Positions 1-10,329 are shown, counted from the stretch's first letter. The stretch is 64,000 nucleotides of DNA from Macrothele yani (GCA_039090855.1 CM076999.1:112467072-112531071), one strand, 5' to 3'. Numbers and translations are program-made. The notes: generated by a model from the letters alone, not told the origin.

Positions 1-149
1 GCATGCGCATATATGCAACATGACGTAGGAGTGGGGGGGGTGTCGGAAGGGTATAAAGCACACGGGCGGTGTACGCTCAGCAATTCGGTGAAAGCTATTG
101 CACGGTGTACATCGGTTTGAACGACATCGAGTTGCTGCCACCGTGTGAT
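1..149. other. 5' flank of Tc1-like element
   Basis: Non-coding sequence ahead of the first transposase, with a G-run near 32-40 and a TATA-like string (tataaa) at about 52. It probably belongs to the 5' part of the Tc1-like element, whose left terminus is outside the window. No gene is seen. Confidence 0.4.
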
Positions 150-1016
150 ATGGCCAACAGGCAATCCAGTAGACGACATCTGGATGACTTTACCCGAGGA
201 CGAGCAACCACGGCGGCGGACGACCGGTATATTGTCCTACAGGCGAAAAGAGACAGACGGCAGACAGCGGGAGAAATCGCAAGGCACATGCAACAGACAA
301 CTGGACGTCCGTTATCGCGTTTTACCGAGGCCAGGAGGCTGCACAAAGGTGGTGGGCTATTTGCACGACGACCAGTACGGTGTGTGCCATTAACGTCTGC
401 TCATCGGAGACGGCGGTTTCTGTGGTGCCAGGAACACAAGAACTGGACACATCAGCAATGGGGTCGAGTTCTCTTTACGGATGAGAACCGATTTAGTCTG
501 ACGAGCGATTCTGGACGTATACACATCTGGAGAGAGCAGATAACATGCAATCACACCTCCAACATCATCGAAAGGGACCGGTTTGGAGGTGGCAGAGTTC
601 TCGTTTGGGGCGGTATCATGATTGGTAGCTGTACTGACCTCCACATCTTCCAAGGAGGTTCAGTCACTGGTGTCCGCTATTGTACCGAGGTTCTCCTGCC
701 TCACGTGCGTCTGTTTAGAGGTGCTGTGGGACCTGAGTTCCTTTTCATGTACGACAACGCTACACCATATCGTACAGTGGCTGTCGCAGAGCTGTTGGAG
801 AGTGAAGATATTCAACTCATATATTGGCCCGCAAGGTCCCCGGACCTGAATTCAGTCGAACACATGTGCGACCTTCTCGGGAGACGCTTGGCAACACGTC
901 ACCAGCAGCCAGCAACGATTCCGCAGCTGCGATTGGCGCTACAAGAGGAATGGGCCGCGATGCCTCAACAGCTCCTTGACAACCTCGTCCTTCCTCAGCA
1001 TGGACAGACGTTGTAA
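150..1016 (+). CDS. Tc1-like transposase, nearly intact
   Basis: A Tc1/mariner-superfamily DDE transposase, which would bind its inverted repeats and move the element by cut and paste in the nucleus. I chose the ATG at 150 because it begins the usual basic N-terminus; the frame is open upstream only with non-ATG starts. An HTH region (about residues 20-75) is followed by the arginine-rich RRRRFLW joint, the first catalytic block TDENRF (about residue 111), the second in YDNA (about 200) and a terminal block PDLNSVEH holding the third acidic residue. At 288 codons it is slightly short for the family. The frame breaks near 993: the family-like C-terminus continues in another frame to a stop at 1054-1056. 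The histidine usually found just after the DNA motif is changed. Probably inactive but young. Confidence 0.85.
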   Translation: MANRQSSRRHLDDFTRGRATTAADDRYIVLQAKRDRRQTAGEIARHMQQTTGRPLSRFTEARRLHKGGGLFARRPVRCVPLTSAHRRRRFLWCQEHKNWTHQQWGRVLFTDENRFSLTSDSGRIHIWREQITCNHTSNIIERDRFGGGRVLVWGGIMIGSCTDLHIFQGGSVTGVRYCTEVLLPHVRLFRGAVGPEFLFMYDNATPYRTVAVAELLESEDIQLIYWPARSPDLNSVEHMCDLLGRRLATRHQQPATIPQLRLALQEEWAAMPQQLLDNLVLPQHGQTL

Positions 1017-1056
1017 ATCCTGCAACGCAGTTAGGAGTGATCATATCCCCTACTAA

Positions 1057-1722
1057 AGACTGGATTTTTCTTGGCAGCCGTCTGTCACAAGGACGTTTCT
1101 GTTTTCTGTCCAGTTGTGCTCGAAACTACCTTTTCAATAAAGTGCCTTTGTATCCTTTGGATTCCGTGTTTGGACGGTTCTGCTCACTTGTCCCATATTC
1201 TTACATCTTGGGGATCTTATGGTATGATTTGAGTCGATGTGGAGCACTTCTGCACTACGTTACATTCGATAAAACCGTCTCGTGCTTAATTTTAGCACGC
1301 CAGTGTGTATTATATTATAGCTGTATATACTGAAGAATGAATGCACAGCAGTACTGTTTCTAAGATATATGTGTACATTCGGAGCGTTCCTCCTCTTTTG
1401 ATGACCTTAATGGCACCAAAAGTATGGGTATTTCTTTTTACTCCCCCCCCCCTTTTTTTTAATGAAATGACTATTCAGATGAAGGCGAAATTTGATATTT
1501 CGAAACTTTGTTAAAAATATTCTTAGTTGATTTGACTGAAATTGGACAAAAGTATCCTTTCTATAATGCGAAACACGGTCGTATACAGGGGAGAGGATTT
1601 TAGTACCCCCCCCCGATTTTTTTTTTTTTGCAAAATTAACATTTTTTGTGCTTGTTTTTCAACAAGAGTCGCCATTACTTTTCATATTTTATTTACAAAT
1701 TGTTTTTATTATTTCCTTTGAT
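1057..1722. other. No gene; AT-rich spacer
   Basis: Runs of C and T (about 1442-1460 and 1606-1630) in an AT-rich background. No coding frame with family resemblance is seen on either strand. Confidence 0.5.
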
Positions 1723-1987
1723 AGGAAATAATGGTGAAACTTAAGAATGGGAATGATATGTAAATGCCTTTGATTTGAATTCCCAATAAGAAAAGTAATG
1801 TACAGAATTAATATGTGTCAACTCTCATTTGAGTGAGCACTGAGCTAGGAAATAATGATGAAACTCAAAAATGGGAAGAATGATACGGGAATGCCTTTCT
1901 ATTGAATTCTCAGTAAGAAAAGCAATGTCGAGAATTAACATGTGTCAACCGTTATGTGAGTGAGCAATCAGCTTGGAAATAATGGTG
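1723..1987. repeat. ~125-bp tandem duplication
   Basis: A unit beginning aggaaataatg occurs at 1723 and 1847, and a third copy begins at about 1974 but is cut after roughly 12 bp by the SINE at 1988. Both full copies share the blocks around aagaaaagyaatg and tgtgtcaac. Divergence between them is modest. Confidence 0.75.
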
Positions 1988-2203
1988 ATTTTTTTTTTTT
2001 TATTGGAGGTTTAACGACTACCATGAGTAACTCAATGGGCTATAAGCAGTCGCCCGTCCCTAATGTGGGGCACTGATTCCAGGAAACGGAGAGAGCCACT
2101 GCCGTAAGACAAACACAACATCCATGCCTCATCGGGATTCGAACCCAGACCCATCTCGGACGAATGGTCAGAAGGCAGCGCTTAGCCCACTGCGCCATCG
2201 AGG
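1988..2203 (-). mobile_element. tRNA-derived SINE copy 1 (main family)
   Basis: Reverse orientation: poly(T), then the complement of the tail (gaggtttaacgac), the internal block cagtcgcccgtccctaat, and finally the tRNA-like head with B box (gattcgaacc) and A box (complement of tggcgcagtgg). It is somewhat diverged, and no convincing target duplication is seen. It interrupts the third unit of the neighbouring tandem repeat. Confidence 0.9.
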
Positions 2204-2256
2204 AGAATCAATTATCATGAATGATGAAGAGCTCGTTTTCTTTGGGCATTTAGCAA

Positions 2257-2287
<31 letters not shown>

Positions 2288-2517
2288 GAAGAAGAAGCCT
2301 GGCCTTGAAAAGCGCTTTAGTCGTAAATAAGGGATACTTGTAACGAATGATTTACTCGGTGAGCGTAGTAAGAGCTCGGAAATTGAATGATCATTTGTAA
2401 ATGACTCTTTTGCGTGAATAATGAATTAACTCCCAAGGAGGAATGATTGTGTTCATCAATAATTAACACATGTTGAATGCATCTTCAATACCGCAGAATT
2501 TCAAAGACATTATAAGT
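2204..2517. other. No gene; A-rich and unique sequence
   Basis: A poly(A)/AAGAA stretch (about 2255-2300) followed by unremarkable AT-rich sequence. The last 12 bases (gacattataagt, 2506-2517) are repeated at 4220-4231 and form the left target duplication of the retroelement that follows. Confidence 0.5.
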
Positions 2518-2652
2518 TGAAAATACTCCAAATACGTGGCGACAGTAAATAAATAAATACATCGCTCTTAACCACGTTCTAGAAACACACAGCAACAGAA
2601 ACACACATCTCGCCCTTTGGATTTAACTGCTTTAATATATATATATATATAA

Positions 2653-3939
2653 GGTGACATTGAGGATCTCAGGAACTACAGACCTATCAGCCTCCTATCA
2701 GTGGTTTATAAAATCTTCACTAAAGTTCTTTCACACCGCTTGAAGGTAACACTGGACATGGCTCAACCGAGAGAACAAGCTGGATTCAGGAGTGGCTACA
2801 GCACAATAGATCATATCCACGTGCTGAGAGAACTAATTGAAAGAGCGAGGGAATATGAACTTCCATTGTGCATGGCTTTTATCGATTATAAAAAAGCCTT
2901 TGATTCGGTGAAACCATCAGCAGTTACAATGGCTCTGAAATCCTGCAGTATTGAAGATGCATACATTAATATTATTAATAACATCTATGAAAATGCAAGT
3001 GCAAAGATTCGGCTGTTTGAAAATACAACACACATAAAAATTGGAAAGGGAGTGAGACAAGGTGACACCATATCTCCGAAGCTCTTTAATGCCACATTGG
3101 AAAATGTCTTTCAATCACTGAACTGGGAAAACAAAGGGATAAAGATTAATGGAGATTATCTAACCCACCTTCGTTTTGCTGATGACTTAGTCATTTTTAC
3201 AACTACCCCATCAGAGCTACAGAGTATGATCCAGGAACTTGCTGACAAGAGTAAAGAAGTGGGATTAAAAATGAACTTTCAGAAGACAAAAGTGATGTAC
3301 AATGCTTTTACAAGAAATGAAGATTTATCGATTGATGGAGAAAAGCTGGAGATAACAGACACGTACGTTTATCTTGGACAGCAGATATCAAGTGAGGGTC
3401 ACATTGGTGAAGAAATTAATCGGCGTACAAAACTTGCCTGGAGAGCTTTTGGAAGAAACAGCATAATTTTCAAGAGCAATATGCCATTATGTCTTAAAAG
3501 AAAAGTGTTTGATCAATGCATCCTTCCAGTGCTTACGTATGGTGCAGAGACGTGGACCTTAACTAAAAGAGACATACAAAGGCTGCAGGCAACTCAAAGA
3601 ACCATGGAGAGGTGCATGCTTGGTGTAACCAGGAGAGATAAGAAGAGGAACACGTGGATCCGAAAAATGACAAGAGTGGAAGACATCATGATCAGAGTTA
3701 AATCCCTGAAATGGCAATGGGCTGGACATACTGCCAGAAGAACAGACCATCGATGGACAGCCGAAATTTTAGATTGGATTCCAAGGGACAGGAAAAGACC
3801 CAGAAGAAGACCACATGGAAGATGGGTGGATGAAATTCGTAAGTATGCGGGAGTGACGTGGAGGAGACTGGCACAAGACAGACCGTTGTGGAGGAAACTT
3901 GGGGAGACCTTCGTCCAGCAGTGGATTGATAATGGTTGA
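2653..3939 (+). pseudogene. RTE-clade non-LTR reverse transcriptase, 5'-truncated
   Basis: The frame opens at 2653, in the middle of the RT domain (RNYRPISLL block), so the endonuclease and early fingers are missing. Counting from codon 2701, IDYKKAFD lies near residues 61-68, the GVRQGDTISP block at 117-126 and the catalytic FADD at 159-162. The thumb and the C-terminal W-GH-R-RW-RP-RW-D-G-W-A-DR-W pattern typical of RTE/BovB-type LINEs follow. The frame is open to its natural stop (QQWIDNG, stop ending 3939), with a short gat/atg repeat tail, also typical of RTE elements. There are no internal stops, so the copy is young, but it lacks its 5' half and cannot move by itself. A second, more damaged copy lies at 27558-28752. 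Confidence 0.85.
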
Positions 3940-4075
3940 CAATGATGATGATGATTATGATATAGCCTGTGCCGTTAATGCCCACCAGATGGAGACGTCT
4001 CAGTAGCTGAGCCCATCTTACGGATTTATGATGTCAGAAGCTGACTTAAAAATACACGTAGCAGCGTGAATTGTT

Positions 4076-4219
4076 GGCCACCGTGGCGTATATGTAACGC
4101 ACTCGGCTAGATATCGAGAGTTCTGTTGGTTCAATTCCACAGCGACGGCTGAAAAACAATTTTTCGGTTGCTGTGTGTTTCTAGAACGTGGTTAAGAGCG
4201 ATGTATTTATTTATTTATT
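4076..4219 (+). mobile_element. tRNA-like SINE, second family
   Basis: An A-box-like tggcgtatatg and a B-box-like ggttcaattcc about 50 bp later give a tRNA-like head. A tail follows that ends in (attt)n. The tail is found inverted at 2547-2596. Only one complete copy is visible here, so the family limits are uncertain. Confidence 0.5.
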
Positions 4220-4308
4220 GACATTATAAGTGCTCATGCTTCCACGGAATCAACTAAAGCCTTTTTATAACTGTTATGAAATAACTGTTTTGTATAAGAA
4301 AAATAGAA

Positions 4309-4746
4309 ATGCAATGCCATCTGGATTCTCCGGGTGCGATTTCTCCGTACGCGAATTTTTCTTTCTTGATTAATAAAATGATACATTTTTCTTTCTTGAT
4401 TAGTAAATTCATAAAAACGGCAAATAAAAACGCGAGACGTCCATGTCTGAATCACTTCAATAGCAGACGCTTTTTCAGGATGATCAGACTTAGTGGAGGC
4501 CTTTGGGATCTCCCTTCACTACCGTGTGCTATCTATATCTCAGGCGTGGTCGATTGTAAAACCGGTAACACTTCTAAATCATCGAGGAAAACTGTTCTAA
4601 ATGTAGAAGATGATTTAAGCGGTTCTTCACATGAGGAAGCGGCGAGTGAAATATCTGAGAAAATAGATTTAGTGAGTAATTTAGATGGTTTCGAAAATGT
4701 CGACAAAGAATTCTCACTGAGTGGCTGCAAAGGGAACCAGGATTAA
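4309..4746 (+). CDS. Unrecognised open frame
   Basis: A 145-codon frame whose C-terminal 60 residues are rich in serine, aspartate and glutamate (block NVEDDLSGSSHEE). The first part looks like translated AT-rich non-coding DNA. It matches no family I know, and no clear splice sites tie it to the channel gene. It could be the N-terminal end of a decayed transposon gene or chance. No function is assigned. Confidence 0.15.
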   Translation: MQCHLDSPGAISPYANFSFLINKMIHFSFLISKFIKTANKNARRPCLNHFNSRRFFRMIRLSGGLWDLPSLPCAIYISGVVDCKTGNTSKSSRKTVLNVEDDLSGSSHEEAASEISEKIDLVSNLDGFENVDKEFSLSGCKGNQD

Positions 4747-4940
4747 AATACCATCTTTACAAACAAAAAAACGAACAAAAAACGATTCACCCAGAAGGAA
4801 TAATCCAATCTAGACGAAAATCGGTATCTGCAATGTATATGTATAGGAAAGAAAATGGGTTCAATTTCAGAGCAGTTGGGCCATTTTTCTATTATTATTT
4901 TTTTTTTTCGGATAAACGGGCTACACGAGTTAAACAAGTC

Positions 4941-7002
4941 AGTACGTTGTAGTGCCGCCTTTGGCTCGAATGCAAACAGTTACTCGGCGTGACATAAACG
5001 CATACAGTTCACGGATATTGTCCTAAAGCATAGCATTCAAGACGGTGTCCAAATTGCAGGCCACTTCGCCGACATTCCGGAATAGGCATAGGTAGCATCC
5101 CATCATGTTCCAAACATTTTCGATCGGTGAGAGATCGTACGATCGCGCTGGCCATGGAAGGGTGTCGACATTACAGAAGCAGGCCTAGGAGAACCATGCC
5201 GTATGTGGCAGGGCATTATCCTGTTGAGAAAATTTCTCGGTGATGCTGGGACAGCAAAGACAACACAGCATGTCGTAGAATGTCGTCGACGTACCATTGA
5301 GCCGTGAGGGTGGTACGGAGGACTACCAAGGGAAGTGTGTTCGGCTATCTTAGGAAATGGCTTCCCAAACAGTCAGAACAGCAATCACGGCCCTGTGTCC
5401 GGGCCGTGATTGCTGTTTTTAAGAGTTCCATTATTGATGATAAACTGCTGTTGTTAAGAGTTGCTAATGGAAAATTCTGAGTTTTCGGAAACTTTTCCGC
5501 AATTCCTTTCTTTTATTGACGGTAAATTGCTGTTTTTAAGAGTTGTTAATGGAAAATTCTGAATTTTCGGAAATCTTTCCGCAATTACTTTCTTATATTG
5601 ACGGTAAATTGCTGTTTTTAAGAGTTGTTAATGGAAAATTCTGAATTTTCGGAAATCTTTCCGCAATTACTTTCTTGCATTGACGGTAAATTGCTGTTTT
5701 TAAGAGTTATTAAAAGGAAATTCTGAATTTTGGAAACCTTTCCACAACTACTATTGACTGTAAATTTCTCTTTTTTATATAGACCGTAAATTGCTGTTTT
5801 AAAGAGTTGTTAATGGAAAATTGTGAATTTTCGGAAACCTTTCCGTAATCCCCTTCTTGTATTGACGGTAGATTGTTGTTTTTAAGAGTTATTAACCAAA
5901 AATTCTGAATTTTCAGAAACCTTTCCACAACTCCTTTGTTATATTGACTGTAAATTGCTGTTTTGAAGAGTTGTTAATGGAAAGTTGTGAATTTTCGGAA
6001 ACCTTTCCGCAATCCCTTTCTCGCATTGACGGTAGATTGTTGTTTTTAAGAGTTATTAACCGAAAATTCTTAATTTTCAGAAACCTTTCCGCAATTCCTT
6101 TCTCATATTGACCGTAAATTGCTGTCTTTAAGAGTTGTTAATAGAAAATTGTGAATTTTCGGAAACCTTTCCGCAATCCCTTTCTTGCATTGACCGTAAA
6201 TTGCTGTTTTTAAAAGTTATTAACCGAAAATTCTGAATTTTCAGAAACCTTTTCACAACTCCTTTGTTATATTGACCGTAAATCGCTGTTAATGGAAAGT
6301 TGTGAATTTTCGGAAACCTTTCCGCAATCCCTTTCTTGCATTGACGGTAGATTGCTGTTTTTAAGAGTTATTAGCCGAAAATTCTTAATTTTCAGAAACC
6401 TTTCCGCAATTCCTTTCTTATATTGCCGGTAAATTACTAACAGGTGGAGTCCCATTCACGAAAAACAACTCCACGCCAAGATGGACCCCTCCGCCGAGCT
6501 GAACAGTTAGAAGAACATAGTCCGATGAAAGTCGTTCGCCGTGCTGTCGCCATATCCAAACACGCTCATCAGATTGGAAGAGTGAAAAGCGTGACTCATA
6601 ACTCCAAAGAACAGCTTTCCAGTCGCACACAGTCCAGGAACCACGACAGACACACCACTCCGAACGGCGCGTTTACGGCAATTATGTATGACTTGTGTAG
6701 CACTGCTCTACCATAATAACCCACACTGTGTAACTCTCTGCGGGTATTTACGGTACTAACCGAGCCATTAAAAGCATTTCCTACTTCAGCAGCAATGGAA
6801 ACGGCAGTGGAAGAACGGGATTTCTTAACATTTCTTACCATGGCTCTTCTGCCACGTTCCGTCAGTTTGTGCGGCTTTCCTGAACGATTTTAGCTGTAGC
6901 TGAACCGTCCTGCTTCCATCTCTTCACGACATCACTTACAGTCGATTTCGCTACGTTTAGTTTAGCTGCAATGCTCCGTACGGACACGTTACTCAAAGAC
7001 AT
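4941..7002 (-). pseudogene. Tc1-like transposase relic split by a satellite
   Basis: Reading the minus strand from a start codon at 7002-7000, an HTH N-terminus (SIAAKLNVAKSTVSDVVKRW) runs to about 6600. Next comes the first catalytic region (AVLWSYESRFSLF, with the usual aspartate replaced by tyrosine) to about 6437. The 82-bp satellite at 5405-6437 then interrupts it. Beyond it, a C-terminal part in shifted frames (DNA-PH remnant, LPWPARS-DLSPIENVW) runs to about 4941. Several frameshifts and the lost first aspartate make it dead. Both halves together give about the normal length of a Tc1 protein, so the satellite grew or was inserted inside one element. Confidence 0.75.
5405..6437. repeat. 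82-bp satellite array (about 12 units)
   Basis: The unit contains ttgctgtttttaagagtt, then a ttaatggaaaattctgaatt-like block, a ttttcggaaacctttccgca-like block and a tattgacggtaaa-like block. Starts are spaced about 82 bp (aagag at 5456, 5538, 5620). Two sub-variants, ending in gtgaattttcgg or ttaattttcag, alternate in the distal half, suggesting a later dimer (~165 bp) stage. It lies inside a Tc1 relic. No coding potential. Confidence 0.85.
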
Positions 7003-7102
7003 CCTATGACCAGGCCATGCTGGAACTCGGAAAGTTCACGTCCACGCAGCGTATCCGCTTAAAAGTTACTGATAACACGACAGAATATCTCAGCTGTATA
7101 CA

Positions 7103-8317
7103 CTTAGTGGCCACTTTCTTATGACCACCCCTCAGCACTTCGTTGGGCCACCTTTTGCCTTCATACTGCGTCGATTCTTCGTGGCATGGACTCCACGAGA
7201 TGTTGATAGGTGGTTTGTGGAATCTGAGACCATGCTTGATGAATAGCACTTTCCAGTAGTGTGAGATTGCAGGGTTGTGGATCCAGCTGTCTGATAGCTC
7301 GTTCAACTTCATCCCACAAATTCTCAATGGGGTTGAAATCTGGAGATTGTAGGGGCCACCTAAGCAAACTAAACTCACCGGCATGCTCCTGAAACCAATC
7401 CTGTACAATACGAGCACTCTGGCAGGACGCATTATCTTGTTGAAAGTAGCTATCGCCATTGGGATAAACCATCCACATGACAGGATACACTTGGTCCGCA
7501 ACGATGTTTAGATATGATGTGCCAGTCAGACGTTGATCAACACGAATTAAAGGGCCCAAAGCGTTGCAGGAAAACATTCCCCAAACCATTACATTGCCTC
7601 CACCAGCTTGAAGGGTTGTAGCAATGCATTTGGGGTCCATGCTTTCGTGCTATTTCCGCCAAATTCTCACTCGGCCATAGGCAGGGTGCAACTGAAAACG
7701 TGATTCATCGGACCACATAATTTGTTTCCAATTATCGACTGTCCAATCCTTGTGCTCCTGTGCGAACTGGAGACGTTTTCTCTTGTTAACTGCAGACAGC
7801 AAAGGTGTTCGAACAGGCCTTCGGCTGGCATATCCCATCCGATGCAGTGTATGGCGAACAATTGCATGCAAAGATCATTTGAGGGGATCCTTGATAAAGA
7901 TGGTCTGTAATTTACTGCACTGTTGTCCTTCTGTTGTCTGTTACTAGTCTGGACACTCTCCGTTCCACCCGAGCAGTCACTAGTCGATGACGACCACACG
8001 TTGCACGTAGAGACTTAGTTTTTTGGCTGACAGTCCAGTATTTAAACACTTTAACAACAGCTGCTCTGGAATATTTCATGAATGCGGCGGTTTTGGTGAT
8101 ACTCGCTCCATGGCTCCGAGCTCCTAAAATCATCCCACGTTGAAAGTCCATCAAATCGTAATTTTTAACCATCTCGTCACACAAAAATCACTTCTACAAC
8201 TGTCACAAGTACTAAGCTTTCCATTTTTATACTAGCCTCGCCCTCTGGCGGCAACAGCGTGCAACCATAGCTCATTTGCTTAAAACTGTCAGGTGGTCAT
8301 AATAAAGTGGCCACTCA
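7103..8317 (-). mobile_element. Tc1-like transposon with terminal inverted repeats
   Basis: Left terminus at about 7105 (agtggccactttcttatgac) and right terminus at about 8293-8315 (gtggtcataataaagtggcc) are inverted repeats of about 23 bp. The enclosed minus-strand transposase remnant fills the element. The right end abuts the next Tc1-like element at 8319. Confidence 0.8.
7132..8184 (-). pseudogene. Tc1-like transposase (broken)
   Basis: The minus-strand reading starts near 8184 with the MDFQRGMILGARSHGAS HTH block and continues through VERRVSRLVTDNRRTT. After a frame change near 7912 it runs through HRMGYASRRPVRTPLL and MWSDESRFQLHP (first Asp), with a stop near 7650. Then follow GNVMVWGMFSCNALGP, YFQQDNASCQSA (second Asp) and SPDFNPIENLWDEVERAI (third acidic residue), ending at a stop near 7132 after one more frame change. 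All three catalytic positions survive, but at least two frameshifts and one stop inactivate it. Confidence 0.85.
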
Positions 8318-8318
8318 T

Positions 8319-9497
8319 GGGCCATTACATTATGACCACCTACCTAATAAGCTGTAGGTCCCCCTTTAGCCCGCAAAATAGCGGCCACCTGGGGAGGCAT
8401 CGATTCAATGAGGCGGCGATAGGTATCCTGGGGTATCTGGTACCATAATGTCAACAGCAGGTCCTCCAGTTCCCATTTATTTTGGAGTGGTAATGATTTA
8501 GCGCGAACCTGGTTTCCCAAGTCGAACCACAAATGCTCGATTGGGCTCATGTCAGTTGAATTTGGAGGCCAGGGCATTAACAGAAAGTCACCAGCATGTT
8601 CCTCGAACCACACCTTGACGATTATGGCAGTGTGCCATGGCGCATTATCATGTTGGTAATGGCCATCACCAGCAGGGAACACAGTTGCCTTGAATGGATG
8701 AACTTGGTTCGCAACGCTGTTCATATACCTGACAGCTATCAGGGAATTGTGCTATTGGGAAAATGAGGCTTAAATTGTCCCAAGTAAACATCACCCACAG
8801 CATAAAACCGTCGCCGGCCTATTTACGCTCAACAGTGCATCCAAATGCCATAGCTTCCGTTAGTAATCAGCGTATCTGCGCTTTGCTGTCCACGTAACGC
8901 ACCAGGAATCTGGATTCGTCAGACCAGGCCACTTTCTTCCAATCATCCACGGTCCAATCTCCTTAGATTTTGGGCCCATTTCATGCGTTATTGGCGTGCA
9001 GCGTGCATGCAACCCGGCTGGGTCTTCGTCTACGGAGGCCCATGCGCAGAAGGCTGCGATGAACTGTTTACTATGATACATTGCCCTGATCGCCACTGTT
9101 GTAGCTGCTGGTGATTTGTCGTACTATGGCCCTGCGGTCGCTGTGAACAATGCGGGACAATCTCTGCTCCCCCTCTGGCATCAATGAAATGCGGACGACA
9201 CACGGGCTGGACGGCGGTCCGTCGTTTCGGTCATCTCTGCACCACTTTTGATACGTACTCACACGTGAACAACACACAAGCCTGCGCAGTTTCTGAGATC
9301 GTAGTTCCGAGGCGCCGTGCTATCACAATTTTTCCTTTAACAAACTCCGATAAATCGGCAGCTTTTCCCATTCTGACTCCGAACACTCTACTAACCGAAA
9401 GCCGGTCCTCGAGTTGTATTGAGCTTCACCTGCACCACCACTCTGTCTCCAGGCGCGCTCATTTTTCTAGGCTGATGGTGGTGATAATGTAATGATA
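8319..9497 (-). mobile_element. Tc1-like transposon, second type
   Basis: The termini gccattacattatgaccacc (8321) and ggtggtgataatgtaatgat (about 9477-9496) are inverted repeats of about 20 bp. The enclosed minus-strand transposase is of a different subfamily from that of 7103-8317, though its termini also carry a tatgaccacc block. Confidence 0.75.
8344..9371 (-). pseudogene. Tc1-like transposase (broken, second type)
   Basis: The start codon is at 9371-9369 (MGKAADLSEFVKGKIV, HTH). The middle section (9277-9071 and 9096-8860) is spread over different frames. The 8724-8344 section carries the second catalytic block YQHDNAPWHTA, the third PPNSTDMSPIEHLWFDLG and the usual terminal block QVAAILRAKGGPTAY, ending in a stop at 8344. 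The first catalytic block is degraded. A relic. Confidence 0.8.
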
Positions 9498-9700
9498 CAT
9501 ATACATACCTCTCCACTCACAGGGCACCGAATTACGCAACCGTTCTTTGCACTTGTGCAGATATTGGTAGTGTCCGAATACTTTTGATAACGTAGTGTAT
9601 TTTCTGTAGATGTGTATGAACCCTGTAAAGGACCCTTGTAGTGTCTCTCCTGTCGTTTTGTATTGCACAAACCTCACACCTTTTCCTGTTTTACTTGCAG
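9498..9700 (+). other. Upstream of the channel gene; strong 3' splice site at its end
   Basis: No gene. It ends in a pyrimidine tract followed by ttacttgcag at 9691-9700, a textbook splice acceptor. This suggests that the exon holding the channel start codon begins at 9701 and that one or more non-coding 5' exons lie further upstream. No promoter could be identified. Confidence 0.45.
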
Positions 9701-9944
9701 GCCAGAAACGTACAGCACCAGCCGATATAGTTTTCCAGCCTCCAGATGACTGTCTTATTCGTCATGTTTTCTAAAGCCACTTCTTCAAAACAGTTGCATT
9801 GGATCTACGGTCAAGTCAGGTGACAGCGGTACTTACTACTACTGCTGTCAAGAGGGGTGTGCACACGTTTCTAATCTTCCAACCGTCATCCTTCAACGGA
9901 CATTTCCAACTCTACTTGAGAAAGGACTTCGGAAAGGAACAAAC
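9701..9944 (+). promoter_or_regulatory. Candidate 5' UTR of the K2P channel, with short uORF
   Basis: Between the acceptor-like ttacttgcag (ends 9700) and the start codon at 9945 lie 244 nt. An upstream ATG at 9746 opens a 25-codon frame closing at TGA 9821-9823, well before the main start. The main ATG has a favourable context (aaacATGag, A at -3). Translational damping by the uORF is an inference. Confidence 0.4.
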
Positions 9945-10143
9945 ATGAGTCTCCTAAGATTTTTTGAGAGCGTATGGAACAGCAAAGGACTTATGCTGTT
10001 TTTCTACACACTGTGTTATTTGTCCTATGTGGCTCTTGGAGGACTTATATTTTTGGTAATTGAGGGAGGTCAAGAGCGAACGTCTTACAGCACCATCAGG
10101 TTGGCAAAATTCAACCTAATCCACAAATATCCTTGTCTTACAG
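9945..10143 (+). CDS. KCNK1-like: TWIK-type K2P potassium channel, coding exon 1
   Basis: First of five coding exons of a two-pore-domain potassium channel, a plasma-membrane leak channel acting as a dimer. Exon 1 encodes residues 1-66 plus one base of codon 67. It contains a short cytosolic N-terminus, transmembrane helix M1 (about 16-39, GLMLFFYTLCYLSYVALGGL) and the start of the extracellular cap. The KYPCLTEES context places Cys64 at the position of the cap cysteine (Cys69 in human TWIK-1) that links the two subunits. The donor is CAG|gtaagt at 10144. ATG 9945 gives a 15-residue N-terminus, as expected for the family. The spliced protein (exons at 9945, 21925, 35728, 43795, 54703) is 329 residues against 336 for human TWIK-1. 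No frame break is seen in any exon. Confidence 0.93.
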
Positions 10144-10329
10144 GTAAGTTTCATCAGTCTGAGAACTGAGTTTTTTAATATTTGGTTGGAAAGAAGGTAA
10201 GGTCTGCAAAAGGCAACAGAAAAGTGCTAATTGAGCGAAGCGAGGCTGAAGGCCGAGCGGAGCCCTGTTTACGAGACTCGAGACAATTAGTTGTTCGGGC
10301 ATAGGTACGAGATGACCGGTCTCGTTCGT
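10144..10329. other. Start of intron 1
   Basis: Intron 1 of the channel gene runs 10144-21924. This first part has no gene. A gactcgagacaattagttg-like block near 10277 recurs near 11549 (gactcaggacaattagttg), so the region belongs to the repeated module described next. Confidence 0.5.

Larger units (their letters stand above)
2518..4219 (+). mobile_element. RTE-like LINE / SINE composite with 12-bp TSD
   Basis: The whole block is bounded by a perfect 12-bp direct repeat, gacattataagt (2506-2517 and 4220-4231). Inside are a reverse complement of the block's own 3' tail (2547-2596), a truncated reverse transcriptase (2653-3939), an ATG/GAT-repeat 3' tail as in RTE LINEs, and a tRNA-like SINE (about 4076-4219). 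The 50-bp arms 2547-2596 and 4167-4216 are inverted repeats. The target duplication suggests integration as one event, or later insertions inside an older target. How the inverted arm arose (template switch, twin priming or separate insertion) is open. Confidence 0.65.

Noticed and set aside
2124..2330. Recurring short frames containing MPHRDSNPDP-like peptides (here and at 12323, 26695, 30736, 46198, 54067)
   Set aside because: They are translations of the main SINE, which has no protein.
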